64,000 bases of DNA from Phycisphaeraceae bacterium (GCA_019636755.1 JAHBWZ010000003.1:372001-436000); one strand, 5' to 3'; shown: positions 1 to 8,935, numbered from the stretch's first letter. Program-made: numbers and translations. The notes: a model not told the origin generated them from the letters alone.

Positions 1-91
1 ACCTGAATCCGGGACGAGCCGAGGGGCGTACGGGCAGAGGTGTCGCGCCATCGCGCCACAGCCGCAGCGGGCTCCGGTCACCGCCCCGGCG

Positions 92-119
92 TTCCGGCGG
101 ATCCGCGGCGTCGTACACT
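92..119 (+). promoter_or_regulatory. Putative sigma70-type promoter of the prepilin-like gene
   Basis: TTCCGG at 92-97 is followed after 16 bases by TACACT at 114-119. The predicted transcript start near 126 leaves a leader of about 50 bases before the ATG at 177. This argues against the longer reading frame that could begin at 126. Confidence 0.45.
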
Positions 120-176
120 GCCGCTGTGCCGCGAACGCAGGCCACGCCGGCGGCGGCAGCCACCGAGGACCCCAGC

Positions 177-1319
177 ATGAAGAGTCGCCACGAACGCGGA
201 TTCACGATCATCGAACTCCTGGTGGTCATCGGCGTGATCATGCTCCTGATCGGAATCCTGATTCCGGCGATCTCCCGGGCACGCGATACCGCGCGACAGA
301 CGGTCTCCGCGGCCAACCTGCGGAATCTCGCCACGGCGCATGCGAACTACGCCAGCGCATGGAACGGCCGCCAGCTGACGTACGTGGACGACAACATGGT
401 GTCGTACGGGCTGGGCTCGGGGCCGAATCCACCGCCCGCATCCCCGACCGCGTGCGTCTTCGGATACCAGCAGTCGAAGGGGCGGTTCCCGCCGCCGCTC
501 GTGCTCGGGCGGTGGTCCGAAGGCCCTGACGCCGGGATCTGGTCGTACCGCTTCAGCCAGTTCTACCCGCAGAACCACCCGCTCCTGGCGCCGCTGGTGT
601 TCTCGAATTCCGCCGGCGATCCGGAACTGCCCAGCCATCGAGGGTTCGGCTGGTTCCGTCTCTACAACGGCAAGGCGTTCTCCGAGTACCTGGGCGGTCG
701 GTTCTATGACCCGGTCTTCTATGCGCCGAAGGACACGGTCGTCATGGACTATGTCCGCGCCGCACTGGACAGCCCGGCAGAGTACATGCCCGCCTATGTC
801 CTGGCAGGACCGGATGGCCGCGTCGGACTGTCCTCGTATTCACTGAGCCCGGCGGCGCTCTTCTCGTCACAGGTCCTGGCGAATCCGGCCGCCGGCGGAT
901 TCCGTGATCCGTGGTCGCTGCCCACCGGGCTCCGGACACCGACCATGGCGCAGATCGCGCATCCGGGACTCAAGACGCACATGATCGAACACCACTGGCT
1001 TCAGAACCGGCGGACGACGTGCAATCCGGCGTTCGACGGCTATTACGCCGACTGCCAGCCGTGGTTCTTCAACCACAGCTTCGAGTCCCAGCCGCAGACG
1101 CTCTTCTACGACGCAAGCGTGCGCTCCGTCGGCATCCGGGATGCGGAACGGGACGATGCGCGGAGCCAGGTGCAGTCGGGACACGGTCTCTGGAGCCGTG
1201 ATACGCCGTTCGGCACCGACGGCTACTACATCGGCGCGGGATACGACCAGGCGGCGACAAGCTTCCACATCCTGACGACGGACGGCGCCCGGGGTCGTGA
1301 TTTCACCGGCGGGAACTGA
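177..1319 (+). CDS. Prepilin-type N-terminal methylation domain protein (pseudopilin-like)
   Basis: A 380-residue protein beginning MKSRHERGFTIIELLVV. This is a textbook type IV pilin/type II secretion prepilin signal: a short basic leader, Gly-Phe at the PilD cleavage site, Glu at mature position 5, and a hydrophobic helix of about 20 residues ending in AISRARDTARQ. The rest is a large, mostly hydrophilic extracytoplasmic domain rich in Tyr, Trp and Pro, with no named domain I can recognise. Planctomycetes carry many such single large pseudopilins, often with secretion or surface roles. The ATG at 177 is chosen because the signal starts there; an in-frame GTG at 126 would add 17 residues that do not fit and overlaps the predicted transcript start. 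CBS follows 7 bases downstream and may be co-transcribed, with no obvious functional link. Confidence 0.85.
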   Translation: MKSRHERGFTIIELLVVIGVIMLLIGILIPAISRARDTARQTVSAANLRNLATAHANYASAWNGRQLTYVDDNMVSYGLGSGPNPPPASPTACVFGYQQSKGRFPPPLVLGRWSEGPDAGIWSYRFSQFYPQNHPLLAPLVFSNSAGDPELPSHRGFGWFRLYNGKAFSEYLGGRFYDPVFYAPKDTVVMDYVRAALDSPAEYMPAYVLAGPDGRVGLSSYSLSPAALFSSQVLANPAAGGFRDPWSLPTGLRTPTMAQIAHPGLKTHMIEHHWLQNRRTTCNPAFDGYYADCQPWFFNHSFESQPQTLFYDASVRSVGIRDAERDDARSQVQSGHGLWSRDTPFGTDGYYIGAGYDQAATSFHILTTDGARGRDFTGGN

Positions 1320-1326
1320 CCTCCTC

Positions 1327-2769
1327 ATGCAGAGCAACGCTTCCTCAGCTTCGGACACCGCATCCCCACACCGGTCGGCGGAACCCCCGGACGCGACGCC
1401 GTCCGTCTTCGGGTCCGTACTCGAGATGATCGGCAACACGCCGATGCTCGAGGCCCGGCGGCTCGAGACCGGGCCGTGTCGCCTGTTCCTGAAGCTCGAA
1501 TGCCAGAACCCGGGCAACTCCATCAAGGACCGGATCGCGCTCTCGATGATCGACGACGCGGAGCGCGCGGGACGCCTGCGGCCCGGCGGCCGGATCGTCG
1601 AGGGGACCGCGGGGAACACCGGCATCGCGCTCGCACTCGTCGCGCGACAGCGCGGCTATTCAGTCACCGTCGTCGTCCCGGACAAGATGAGCGAGGGGAA
1701 GATCTCCCACCTGCGCGCCATGGGCGCCGAGGTCATCCTGACGCGATCCGATGTCGAGAAGGGGCATCCCGAGTACTACCAGGACATGGCCGCGCGGATT
1801 GCCGCCGAGTCCGACAATGCCATCTACATCAACCAGTTCGCCAACCCCGCGAATCCGGACGCCCATGAGCGGACGACGGGCCCGGAGATCTGGAGCCAGC
1901 TGGCCGGTCGCGTTGACGCGTTCGTCGCCGGCGTGGGATCAGGCGGAACGATGTCCGGTGTCGGGCGATTCCTGCGCTCGCGCAACCCGGACGTGGAACT
2001 GATCCTCGCCGACCCCGCCGGATCGATTCTCGCCCCGCTCATCAACGAGGGGCGGAAGGTCACGCCGGGCTCCTGGCTCGTCGAGGGCATCGGTGAGGAC
2101 TTCGTTCCGGAAATCCTCGACCTCGAACTCATCGACCGGGCCTGCACGGTCACCGATCGCGAATCATTCCTCGCGGCCCGCGAACTCCTCAACGCCGAGG
2201 GCATCCTCGCCGGCTCGTCGTCGGGCACGCTGCTCGCCGCGGCGCTCCGATACTGCCGCGAGCAGAGCGAGCCGAAGAACGTCGTGACCTTCGTCTGCGA
2301 CAGCGGCGCGAAGTACACGGACAAGATGTTCAATGACTTCTGGATGATCGACAACGGATTCCTGCCGCGGGAGTCGTACGGCGACCTCCGCGACCTGATC
2401 TCGCGCCGCCACACCGAGCAGCAGGATCATGTCTTCCGCGAACAGACGCCGGTCATGCAGGCGTTCAAGGTCATGCGGCTCTACGGCATCTCGCAGGCCG
2501 TCGTGCTCGGGGCCGACGACACGGTCACCGGAATCGTGGATGAATCCGACATCCTGCTCGCCGTCGTCCATGACCGGGCGAACTTCCGGCGGCCGGTCAG
2601 CGACTTCATGTCCAGGCGCCTGGAGACGATCCCCCCCACCGCATCGGTCAACGACCTCCTGCCGATCTTCCGGGCGGACCGGGTTGCGATCGTGGCCGAC
2701 GACCGTGAGTTCTACGGGCTGATCACGCGGATCGACCTGCTGAATCACCTGCGCAACCAGGTCTTCTGA
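1327..2769 (+). CDS. Cystathionine beta-synthase with C-terminal CBS-domain pair
   Basis: A PLP-dependent enzyme of 480 residues that condenses serine and homocysteine to cystathionine. The fold-type II core occupies about residues 30-325. The Schiff-base lysine is K67 in NPGNSIKDRIALS, followed by the GTAGNTGIALA loop and the phosphate-binding GVGSGGTMSG loop. EGIGEDFVPEI is typical of the CBS/O-acetylserine sulfhydrylase group. Residues about 370-480 form a Bateman module of two CBS repeats (motifs VMQAFKVMRLYGISQAVV and VSDFMSRRLETIPP), the arrangement of true cystathionine beta-synthases and a likely regulatory ligand site. The adjacent cystathionine gamma-lyase supports reverse transsulfuration over cysteine synthase activity. 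The ATG at 1327 is preferred; an upstream in-frame start at 1297 would overlap the previous gene. Confidence 0.9.
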   Translation: MQSNASSASDTASPHRSAEPPDATPSVFGSVLEMIGNTPMLEARRLETGPCRLFLKLECQNPGNSIKDRIALSMIDDAERAGRLRPGGRIVEGTAGNTGIALALVARQRGYSVTVVVPDKMSEGKISHLRAMGAEVILTRSDVEKGHPEYYQDMAARIAAESDNAIYINQFANPANPDAHERTTGPEIWSQLAGRVDAFVAGVGSGGTMSGVGRFLRSRNPDVELILADPAGSILAPLINEGRKVTPGSWLVEGIGEDFVPEILDLELIDRACTVTDRESFLAARELLNAEGILAGSSSGTLLAAALRYCREQSEPKNVVTFVCDSGAKYTDKMFNDFWMIDNGFLPRESYGDLRDLISRRHTEQQDHVFREQTPVMQAFKVMRLYGISQAVVLGADDTVTGIVDESDILLAVVHDRANFRRPVSDFMSRRLETIPPTASVNDLLPIFRADRVAIVADDREFYGLITRIDLLNHLRNQVF

Positions 2770-2818
2770 CGCGGGCGCGTCCACCGGTCCGGGAGACACG
2801 GCGGCGTTCGCGGGTCCG

Positions 2819-2824
2819 TATCAT
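2819..2824 (+). promoter_or_regulatory. Possible leaderless -10 box for cystathionine gamma-lyase
   Basis: TATCAT is followed by seven bases and then the ATG at 2832. No convincing -35 hexamer is seen. It matches the spacing found at several other starts in this window. Confidence 0.3.
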
Positions 2825-2831
2825 GCCGGCC

Positions 2832-4037
2832 ATGGCGCATGCACACACGGCCTCGCTCGACACCATCTGCATCCACGGCGGACAGCATCCCGATCCCTCC
2901 ACCGGCGCGGTCATGCCGCCCGTCTCACTGGCCACGACCTACGTGCAGTCGACACCGGGCGTTCACCGCGGGTTCGAGTACACGCGCAGTCACAATCCGA
3001 CGCGCTATGCCTGGGAGCGGCTCGCGGCACGACTCGAGGGGTCGGAGATCGACGAGTCAGCCGATCCGTCCTGCGGCGGATTCGCGTTCTCATCCGGACT
3101 TGCCGCGGTCGCAACCGCACTTGAGCTGCTCGACTCGGGCGATCACGTCATCGCCATGGACGACCTGTACGGCGGCACGTACCGACTGCTCACCCGCGTC
3201 CGCGAGAGATCACAGGGACTGAAGGTCACCTACCTGGACATGACTGATCCGGCGCGGATCGAACGGGCGATCACCGACCGGACCCGGATGATCTGGGTCG
3301 AAACCCCGACGAACCCGACGCTCAAGCTCGTGGACCTCGCCTCGGTTGCGCGGATCGCCGGGCCACGGAAGATTCTCACGGTCTGTGACAACACGTTCGC
3401 AACCCCGATGCTCCAGCGACCGCTGACGATGGGATTCGACATCGTCATGCACTCCACCACGAAGTACCTCGCCGGTCACAGCGACGCCCTGGGCGGCCTG
3501 CTCGTGACCGGCCGGACCGACCTCGCGACACGGATCCGCTTCCTGCAGAACGCCATCGGAAGCGTCCAGGGACCGCTCGACGCCTACCTCACGCTGCGCG
3601 GCGCGAAGACGCTCGCGCTCCGGATGGAGCGGCACTGCGCCTCCGCCGCGCGGATCGCCCGCTGGCTCGACGCGCACGAGGCCGTGGCCCGAGTGGTCTA
3701 TCCGGGGCTCCCGTCGCATCCGCAGCATGCGCTCGCGCAGCGCCAGATGCGGCTGCGCGGAACGCCGGTCGGGGGCGGCATGATCACGATCCACCTGCGC
3801 GGAGACATCTCGACGGCACGCCGATTCCTGGAGCGGGTCCGTATCTTCGCGCTTGCCGAATCGCTGGGCGGCGTCGAGTCGCTGATCGAGCATCCCGCGA
3901 TCATGACCCATGCCTCACTTCCACCGGAGACGCGTGCGGCGCTGGGCATCGATGACACGCTGGTCCGCCTCAGCATCGGCATCGAGGATCCGGACGACCT
4001 GCAGGCCGACCTGGCGCAGGCGCTGGCCGGACTCTGA
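2832..4037 (+). CDS. Cystathionine gamma-lyase / Cys-Met metabolism PLP enzyme
   Basis: A 401-residue fold-type I PLP enzyme of the trans-sulfuration family. The PLP lysine lies in MHSTTKYLAGHSDALGG, preceded by the aspartate of VCDNTFATPMLQ that holds the pyridine nitrogen. The ETPTNPTLKLVD segment and the C-terminal ESLGGVESLIEHPAIMTHAS block are both closer to gamma-lyases than to cystathionine gamma-synthase, though the family is hard to split by eye. It directly follows the cystathionine beta-synthase, so the pair would convert homocysteine to cysteine. The start is ATG at 2832 (MAHAHTASLDT); an ATG at 2823 would overlap the putative -10 box. No Shine-Dalgarno is apparent. Pgi follows after 71 bases. 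Confidence 0.87.
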   Translation: MAHAHTASLDTICIHGGQHPDPSTGAVMPPVSLATTYVQSTPGVHRGFEYTRSHNPTRYAWERLAARLEGSEIDESADPSCGGFAFSSGLAAVATALELLDSGDHVIAMDDLYGGTYRLLTRVRERSQGLKVTYLDMTDPARIERAITDRTRMIWVETPTNPTLKLVDLASVARIAGPRKILTVCDNTFATPMLQRPLTMGFDIVMHSTTKYLAGHSDALGGLLVTGRTDLATRIRFLQNAIGSVQGPLDAYLTLRGAKTLALRMERHCASAARIARWLDAHEAVARVVYPGLPSHPQHALAQRQMRLRGTPVGGGMITIHLRGDISTARRFLERVRIFALAESLGGVESLIEHPAIMTHASLPPETRAALGIDDTLVRLSIGIEDPDDLQADLAQALAGL

Positions 4038-4108
4038 TCCGGCGTCACCGCACCCGACACCCCGCCTCATCCGCGCCGGGCGTGCTGCGGCGCGCAGGAC
4101 GACCGATC

Positions 4109-5527
4109 ATGACCGCGATCACACTCGACTGGACGAATTGCCTCCGCACGCAGGACCGCGAATACGGCGTGGACTTCGATGAGTTCGAAGCCGCGGTTCC
4201 GGAACTGGTCGCCGCCGTCGAGGACCTGGAGCGGACATTCGGCAGCGGGTGGGAACGATGGCGGCTGCTTCCCCATGACCCGATCCGGACCGCCCACGTC
4301 GCCGCCGTCCGCGCCGTGTCTGACGACCTGCGGCCGTCCACGGAGAACCTGGTGGTCCTTGGAATCGGCGGCAGCGCGCTCGGCAACATCGCGATTCACT
4401 CGGCCCTTCGACCGCCGACCTGGAACCTCCAGCCGCGCGGTCGTCGGGACGGCCCCCGTCTCTTCGTGGTCGACAATGTCGACCCGGACCACGTGGCGGA
4501 CCTCTTCGCGTTCATCGAGTCATCCGATCCCGGTCTCCGGCACACGATCGTCAACGTGATCTCGAAGTCGGGCGAGACGGCGGAAACGGCGGCCCAGTTC
4601 CTGATCATGCGCGATCTCCTGGCCCGCATGGTCGGCCCGACCTATCGCGACCGGATCATCGCCATCACCGACCCGTCACAGGGAACGATGCGGGCAATCT
4701 GCGACCGCGAGGGATTCAGGACACTCCCGGTCCCGGACGGGGTAGGCGGCAGGTTCAGCGTGCTCTCGCCCGTCGGGCTCTTCAGCGGCGCCATGTGCGG
4801 CATATGCATCGAGGACCTGCTGGACGGTGCTGCCGCCATGGACGGTCACTGTCGCTCTCCGGACATCCGGAGGAACCCGGCGGCCACGCTCGCATGGCTT
4901 CTCGTGACGCTTGCCGCGAAAGGCCACCGCGTCCAGGTGCTGATGCCGTATTCGAACGCGCTCTACTCTCTTGCCGACTGGTACCGCCAGCTCTGGGCAG
5001 AGTCGCTCGGAAAGGAGCGGACTCTGGATGGACGGCGGATCAACGCGGGCATGACCCCGGTCAAGGCGCTCGGGGCGACCGATCAGCACAGCCAGGTCCA
5101 GCTCTACCGCGAAGGACCGCATGACAAGGTCGTCGGATTCGTGCAGGTGGAGTCCTTCGGGGCGGATCCGGTTGTTCCCGCCACGCTGGATGCGGAGGCG
5201 CTTCGATACCTCCACGGCGCGCCGCTTTCGCGACTCCTCCACGCGGAGTACAGGGCCACCGCGTTCGCGCTGAGCGTCAGCGACCGGCCGAACTACACCA
5301 TTCGCCTGCCTCGCATCGACGCGGACTCGGTAGGACGGTTCATCCAGCTCTGGCAGGTCGCGACGGCCGTCGCCGGCCGCCTGCTCAACATCAACGCGTA
5401 TGACCAGCCGGCCGTGGAGACCGGGAAGCAGGCGACGTTCGGCCTGATGGGCCGCGCAGGCTGCGAGTCGTGGGCGGACCGGGTCGCCGCCCTGCACGCG
5501 GATCCGCGCTGCTCCGTCCGGGGATGA
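4109..5527 (+). CDS. pgi: Glucose-6-phosphate isomerase
   Basis: A 472-residue sugar isomerase interconverting glucose 6-phosphate and fructose 6-phosphate in glycolysis and gluconeogenesis. Family signatures in order are LGIGGSALGN, the phosphate-binding NVISKSGETAET loop, GGRFSVLSPVGLF, AESLGKE with the active-site glutamate, TDQHSQVQLYREGP with the active-site histidine, and a C-terminal VETGKQATFGL segment with the catalytic lysine. The length matches the shorter bacterial class of about 450 residues. The chosen start, MTAITLDWTN, is ATG at 4109; a GTG at 4082 is possible but adds Arg-rich residues without similarity. Last gene of the (+) block before the convergent flagellin gene. Confidence 0.93.
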   Translation: MTAITLDWTNCLRTQDREYGVDFDEFEAAVPELVAAVEDLERTFGSGWERWRLLPHDPIRTAHVAAVRAVSDDLRPSTENLVVLGIGGSALGNIAIHSALRPPTWNLQPRGRRDGPRLFVVDNVDPDHVADLFAFIESSDPGLRHTIVNVISKSGETAETAAQFLIMRDLLARMVGPTYRDRIIAITDPSQGTMRAICDREGFRTLPVPDGVGGRFSVLSPVGLFSGAMCGICIEDLLDGAAAMDGHCRSPDIRRNPAATLAWLLVTLAAKGHRVQVLMPYSNALYSLADWYRQLWAESLGKERTLDGRRINAGMTPVKALGATDQHSQVQLYREGPHDKVVGFVQVESFGADPVVPATLDAEALRYLHGAPLSRLLHAEYRATAFALSVSDRPNYTIRLPRIDADSVGRFIQLWQVATAVAGRLLNINAYDQPAVETGKQATFGLMGRAGCESWADRVAALHADPRCSVRG

Positions 5528-5550
5528 CCCCGCGTCGGGACGACTGAAAA

Positions 5551-5581
5551 CACCGCGGCGACCGGAAGGGTCGCCGCGGTG
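5551..5581 (-). terminator. Rho-independent terminator of flagellin A
   Basis: A perfect 13-base stem (5551-5563 with 5569-5581) encloses a 5-base loop. Read on the minus strand it is followed by TTTTC, which fits termination of the flagellin gene ending at 5619. On the plus strand no T tract follows it. Confidence 0.8.
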
Positions 5582-5618
5582 CGAGAGTCGAATCGTGAGG
5601 CGGGACGGTTCCCGCGCG

Positions 5619-7085
5619 TTATCCGAGCAGCGCGAGCACCGACTGCGGCTGCGAGTTGGCGATCGCGAGCGACTGCGTCGCCGCCTGCGCCATGATCTGC
5701 TGCCGGGTCAGCGACGCCGTCTCCGCCGCGAAGTCCGTGTCGCGGATCGCGGACTCCGCCGCCGAGGTGTTCTCGAAGGCGACACCCAGGTTCCGCATCG
5801 TGGCACCGACGACGTTCTTGGTGAACGCGCCGAGACGGCCACGGAGGCTGGAAACCTGCTTGATGGCACCGTCGACGATCGACTGCGCCTTGGTGAGATC
5901 ACCGTTGACCACGTTGCCCGTTCCGCCGGACTTGATGGCGGAGAGGAACCCCTCGGAAGCGGTACCGAGGTTGCCCGTCGTGACCGTTTCGATGCCGAGC
6001 GACACCTTGCTCGCCAGGTTGACGCGCGGCGAGAGGTTGAAGTCGGCACCGCCGCCCGTGACGGAGAATGTCTCGGACTGACCCGAGTTGTTCAGCGTCG
6101 ACGTGCCATCGATCGAGATCGTGACGTCGAAGCCGTCCGTCGCGACGCGGGCCTTCAGGCCGTCCGTAGTGGCCTGGTTGCCGTTGATCAGGACCGAGGC
6201 GTCACGGCCGAGGTCCTTGTAGTCGTTGGTGCCGGTTCCGCCGACGGCCTGGTCGAAGACGAGGTTCGCCGACGTTCCCTCGAGGATCTTCACCCGGGAG
6301 AACTGCGAGGAGCCGAACTTGTTGGAGTTGAAGACGACGCGACCGGCGCCCGACGTGTCGGCCGTGACGCCCAGGGCGTCACTGAACGTGTTGATCGCGG
6401 CGACGATGTTCGCACGGCTGGTGCCCGACGCGAATGTGAACTGCTGGACGCCGCTGTTGCCGGTCACCTCGATCGTGATCGAGCCGTTGCCGCCGTTCTC
6501 GAAGGTGGCACCGGTCGACAGGTAGGTCGCTGCCGTCTGGGCCGACTGCAGAACGTCGATCGTGATGCTCATGAAGGATCCGGGCGAATCGCTCAGTCGT
6601 GCGGACTGGACCTTCACGCCGGTGATCAGCGCTGTATCGACACCCGAGAGCGTGTAGTCGAAGTTTCCGTTGAGGAGCTTGGTGCCGTTGAAGCTGGTGG
6701 AGCCGGCGACCCGGTCGATCGTCTGCAGGATCGAGTCGATCTGCAGCTGGTTGGCTTCCTTCTCCTCGGCGCTCACGCCTGCATCGTTCGCCGACTGGCC
6801 GATAAGCGACTGGAGTTCGAGCAGCAGGTTGCTGATCTCCTCGAGTCCGCCTTCGGCGACGTTGACGACCTGCTCCGCACGCTCGGCGTTCGTGATCGCC
6901 GACGCGATCGCCCGCTGCTCGGAGCGGAGGTTCTCGCTTGCGATCAGGCCTGCCGGATCATCCGCACCGCGGTTGATCCTGAGGCCCGTGCTCAGCCGCT
7001 GGAGGCTGTTGTTCAGCCCCGTGTTCTGTCCCGCCAGCACACGCCGTGCCAGCAGTGACGAGACGTTCGTGTTGATTCGACTCAT
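5619..7085 (-). CDS. fliC: Flagellin (paralogue A)
   Basis: A 488-residue flagellar filament subunit. The conserved N-terminal D0/D1 coiled-coil begins MSRINTNVSSLLARR and contains LSTGLRINRGADDPAGLIASE. The C-terminal D1/D0 half has FAAETASLTRQQIMAQAA and ends in SVLALLG. Between them, residues about 140-370 form a variable surface region including an IN-type motif (IVAAINTFSDALGVTA). A strong GGAGG ribosome site is 5 bases from the ATG and lies within a CsrA-type hairpin. It has its own putative sigma28 promoter and leader of about 190 bases, and a clear terminator. Paralogue B lies 371 bases upstream in the same orientation. The two are similar at both ends and divergent in the middle, so the filament may contain two flagellins. 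Confidence 0.96.
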   Translation of the reverse strand: MSRINTNVSSLLARRVLAGQNTGLNNSLQRLSTGLRINRGADDPAGLIASENLRSEQRAIASAITNAERAEQVVNVAEGGLEEISNLLLELQSLIGQSANDAGVSAEEKEANQLQIDSILQTIDRVAGSTSFNGTKLLNGNFDYTLSGVDTALITGVKVQSARLSDSPGSFMSITIDVLQSAQTAATYLSTGATFENGGNGSITIEVTGNSGVQQFTFASGTSRANIVAAINTFSDALGVTADTSGAGRVVFNSNKFGSSQFSRVKILEGTSANLVFDQAVGGTGTNDYKDLGRDASVLINGNQATTDGLKARVATDGFDVTISIDGTSTLNNSGQSETFSVTGGGADFNLSPRVNLASKVSLGIETVTTGNLGTASEGFLSAIKSGGTGNVVNGDLTKAQSIVDGAIKQVSSLRGRLGAFTKNVVGATMRNLGVAFENTSAAESAIRDTDFAAETASLTRQQIMAQAATQSLAIANSQPQSVLALLG

Positions 7086-7088
7086 GCT

Positions 7089-7101
7089 GTCCTCCGTGAA
7101 C
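7089..7101 (-). promoter_or_regulatory. CsrA-type hairpin over the flagellin A ribosome-binding site
   Basis: On the minus strand, TCACGGAGGA (7099-7090) matches the CsrA consensus (A/U)CANGGANG(U/A) at every position and includes the Shine-Dalgarno. GTTC (7101-7098) can pair with GGAC (7092-7089), including one G-U pair, leaving ACGGA in the loop. Binding would block ribosome access five bases upstream of the ATG. Confidence 0.6.
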
Positions 7102-7200
7102 GCTGCGGTCCGTCAGTTCTATGACCGCTCTGTTCCTGGTGAATCCTGACGGTGGCTGCCCGTCGTCCTGGACCGAAGCCGGCACTCGTTCTGGCTCGCC

Positions 7201-7234
7201 GGTCGGGTGCACGTCTGGATGACCGCACCCGACC
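7201..7234. repeat. Perfect 10-base inverted repeat in the flagellin A leader
   Basis: GGTCGGGTGC (7201-7210) and GCACCCGACC (7225-7234) are exact inverted copies separated by 14 bases. They lie 116-149 bases upstream of the flagellin A start, inside the predicted 5' leader. It could be an RNA stem-loop or a protein operator. Confidence 0.55.
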
Positions 7235-7282
7235 ATCGAACCAGGATCCGGTTCCGCCGGACGGAAACCGGAGTCGGGTTGC

Positions 7283-7310
7283 GTATCGACCAGCAGAGGG
7301 GGTCACTTCA
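7283..7310 (-). promoter_or_regulatory. Putative sigma28 (FliA-type) promoter of flagellin A
   Basis: On the minus strand TGAAGTGA (7310-7303) is followed after 12 bases by GTCGATAC (7290-7283). The sigma28 consensus is TAAAGTTT, 11 bases, GCCGATAA, so 5 and 6 of 8 positions match. The rest of the 371-base intergenic stretch holds the inverted repeat, the hairpin behind flagellin B and the ribosome site described separately. Confidence 0.4.
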
Positions 7311-7397
7311 GGGCAACATCCCGGTGGAACCGCGGATCCCGGGGATCCGGCGGGCCCGGGATGCGGATAACAGGAACCGGACGAGGGGCAATGACAT

Positions 7398-7425
7398 GGC
7401 GGCCGGCACGTGTGTGCCGGCCGCC
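7398..7425 (-). terminator. Hairpin behind flagellin B
   Basis: A perfect 12-base G+C-rich stem (7398-7409 with 7414-7425) with a GTGT loop lies 32 bases past the flagellin B stop. The T tract on the minus strand is poor, so it may stabilise the mRNA or terminate weakly. Confidence 0.5.
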
Positions 7426-7456
7426 GGTGCGTGCATGCTCAGGGAGTCGCCGCGTG

Positions 7457-8935
7457 TTACTGCAGCAGGGCGAGGACGTTGGCGTTCAGTGAGTTCGCCG
7501 TCGCGAGGACAGACGTGCCTGCCTGGGTCATGATCTGCGCCCGGGTGAGGGCCGCGGTCTCCGCGGCGAAGTCGGCGTCGCGGATCTTCGACTCGCTCGC
7601 GGTGATGTTCTCGAATCCGATCTGCAGGGAGCGCATGTTGGTCTGGAGCGTGTTGCGTTCGAAGGCGCCCAGCCGCCCGCGGATCACCGCGACCTCGGAG
7701 ATCGCCGCATCGAGGACGGTAGACGCGTTCGCCATCCGCCCGGTCAGGAGGGAGTTGGGCTGGCCGCTCTTGAGGGAGTCCAGGAAGTACCGGACACCCT
7801 CCAGTTCCGATCCGCCCAGCCGGCTCGTCGCGATCGACTGGATGCCGATCCCGATCTGCTGGGTCGCCGTGATGGACGGGCCGAGCTGGAAGTTCGCGCC
7901 GCCGCCCGTGATGTCGAAGCTCCTCGCCGCGCCGAGTGTCTGCGCGTACTCTGCGGAGAGTTCCATCTGCACGCTGAGCGCCGGAACATTGAGCGAGATG
8001 CGGAGGCCGCTGCCCTGCGCCGCGGCGCCGTTGATGATCGCCCGCACGTCGCGCCCGACGGCGCGCTGCATCTCGTTGCCGTCCTGCGCATCGTGGAGTG
8101 CCCAGAACTGCCCCCCCTCCCCGATCCGGCGGATCGAGACGAACTGGTTCGATCCGAAACCGACCGAGTTGAACGTGAGACCGCTCGTGGCGTTGCCCGG
8201 GGTCACGAGCGACGCCGAGACGCCTGTCGTCGCCTTCACCTGGTTGATGGCGGCGATGACGTTGGCGAACGTGGTCCCGGAGACGAACGAGAGCGTCTGG
8301 ACGCCGGCGTTCCCCATGACCTCGATCGTGACGCTGCTCGGAAGCGCACCCGCCGATCCGGCGATGTTGCCCGAGAGGAAGAGCGACGCGGTCAGCGCCG
8401 ACGCGATCACCTGGACCTCGACCGGCACCGTCGGATTCCCGCCGAACTGCGCGCCGTGGACGCGGACGGCGCCGATGGCGCTCGCCGGGACTCCGGACAG
8501 GGTGTAGTCGAGCGCCCCGTTCAGGAGCTGAAGTCCGGCGAAGCTCGCGGTGCTGGAGATGCGGGTGATGGACTCCAGGGCGCTGTCGATCTGGAGCTGG
8601 TTCGCCTCGATCTCCTCCTGGCTGAGCGCGCCGGAGTTCGCCGCCTCCACCACGAGCGCCTTGATCGATGTGAGCAGGTCGCTCACCTCGGCAAGGTAGC
8701 CCTCGGCGGTGGCGATCACGGACCCGGCCCGCTCCGAGTTGTCGATCGCCTGCTGCAGGCCGCGCATCTCCGACCGGAGCCGTTCGGAGACGATCAGGCC
8801 GGCCGGATCATCCGCACCGCGGTTCACGCGCAGACCCGTCGAGAGACGCTGGAGTCTCATGACCAGGTCGCTGGTGGATCGCCCGAGGTTCGCGTGTGCG
8901 ACGAGTGACGGTATGTTCGTATTGATCCTAGCCAT
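7457..8935 (-). CDS. fliC: Flagellin (paralogue B)
   Basis: A 492-residue flagellin. The N-terminus MARINTNIPSLVAHANLGRS and the motif LSTGLRVNRGADDPAGLIVSE define the D0/D1 region; the C-terminus has FAAETAALTRAQIMTQAGTS and ends NVLALLQ. The central region is variable, again with an IN-like segment (FANVIAAINQVKATTGVSA) and an alanine-rich insertion absent from paralogue A. The ribosome site AAGGAGGA lies five bases from the ATG in the loop of a CsrA-type hairpin. It sits directly downstream of csrA and fliW and upstream of flagellin A. Its termination signal is weaker than that of paralogue A, so some read-through toward paralogue A is possible. Confidence 0.96.
   Translation of the reverse strand: MARINTNIPSLVAHANLGRSTSDLVMRLQRLSTGLRVNRGADDPAGLIVSERLRSEMRGLQQAIDNSERAGSVIATAEGYLAEVSDLLTSIKALVVEAANSGALSQEEIEANQLQIDSALESITRISSTASFAGLQLLNGALDYTLSGVPASAIGAVRVHGAQFGGNPTVPVEVQVIASALTASLFLSGNIAGSAGALPSSVTIEVMGNAGVQTLSFVSGTTFANVIAAINQVKATTGVSASLVTPGNATSGLTFNSVGFGSNQFVSIRRIGEGGQFWALHDAQDGNEMQRAVGRDVRAIINGAAAQGSGLRISLNVPALSVQMELSAEYAQTLGAARSFDITGGGANFQLGPSITATQQIGIGIQSIATSRLGGSELEGVRYFLDSLKSGQPNSLLTGRMANASTVLDAAISEVAVIRGRLGAFERNTLQTNMRSLQIGFENITASESKIRDADFAAETAALTRAQIMTQAGTSVLATANSLNANVLALLQ

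Noticed and set aside
1297-1326. Upstream ATG at 1297 for cystathionine beta-synthase
   Set aside because: It overlaps the prepilin gene and adds residues not expected before the family N-terminus; ATG at 1327 fits better.
5595-7058. 487-codon plus-strand frame opposite flagellin A
   Set aside because: Shadow of the flagellin; it has no flagellin-independent motif.
7086-7456. Sigma54 promoter for the flagellin genes
   Set aside because: No TGGCAC-N5-TTGCW pair was found on the minus strand; the sigma28-like element is a better, though still weak, candidate.
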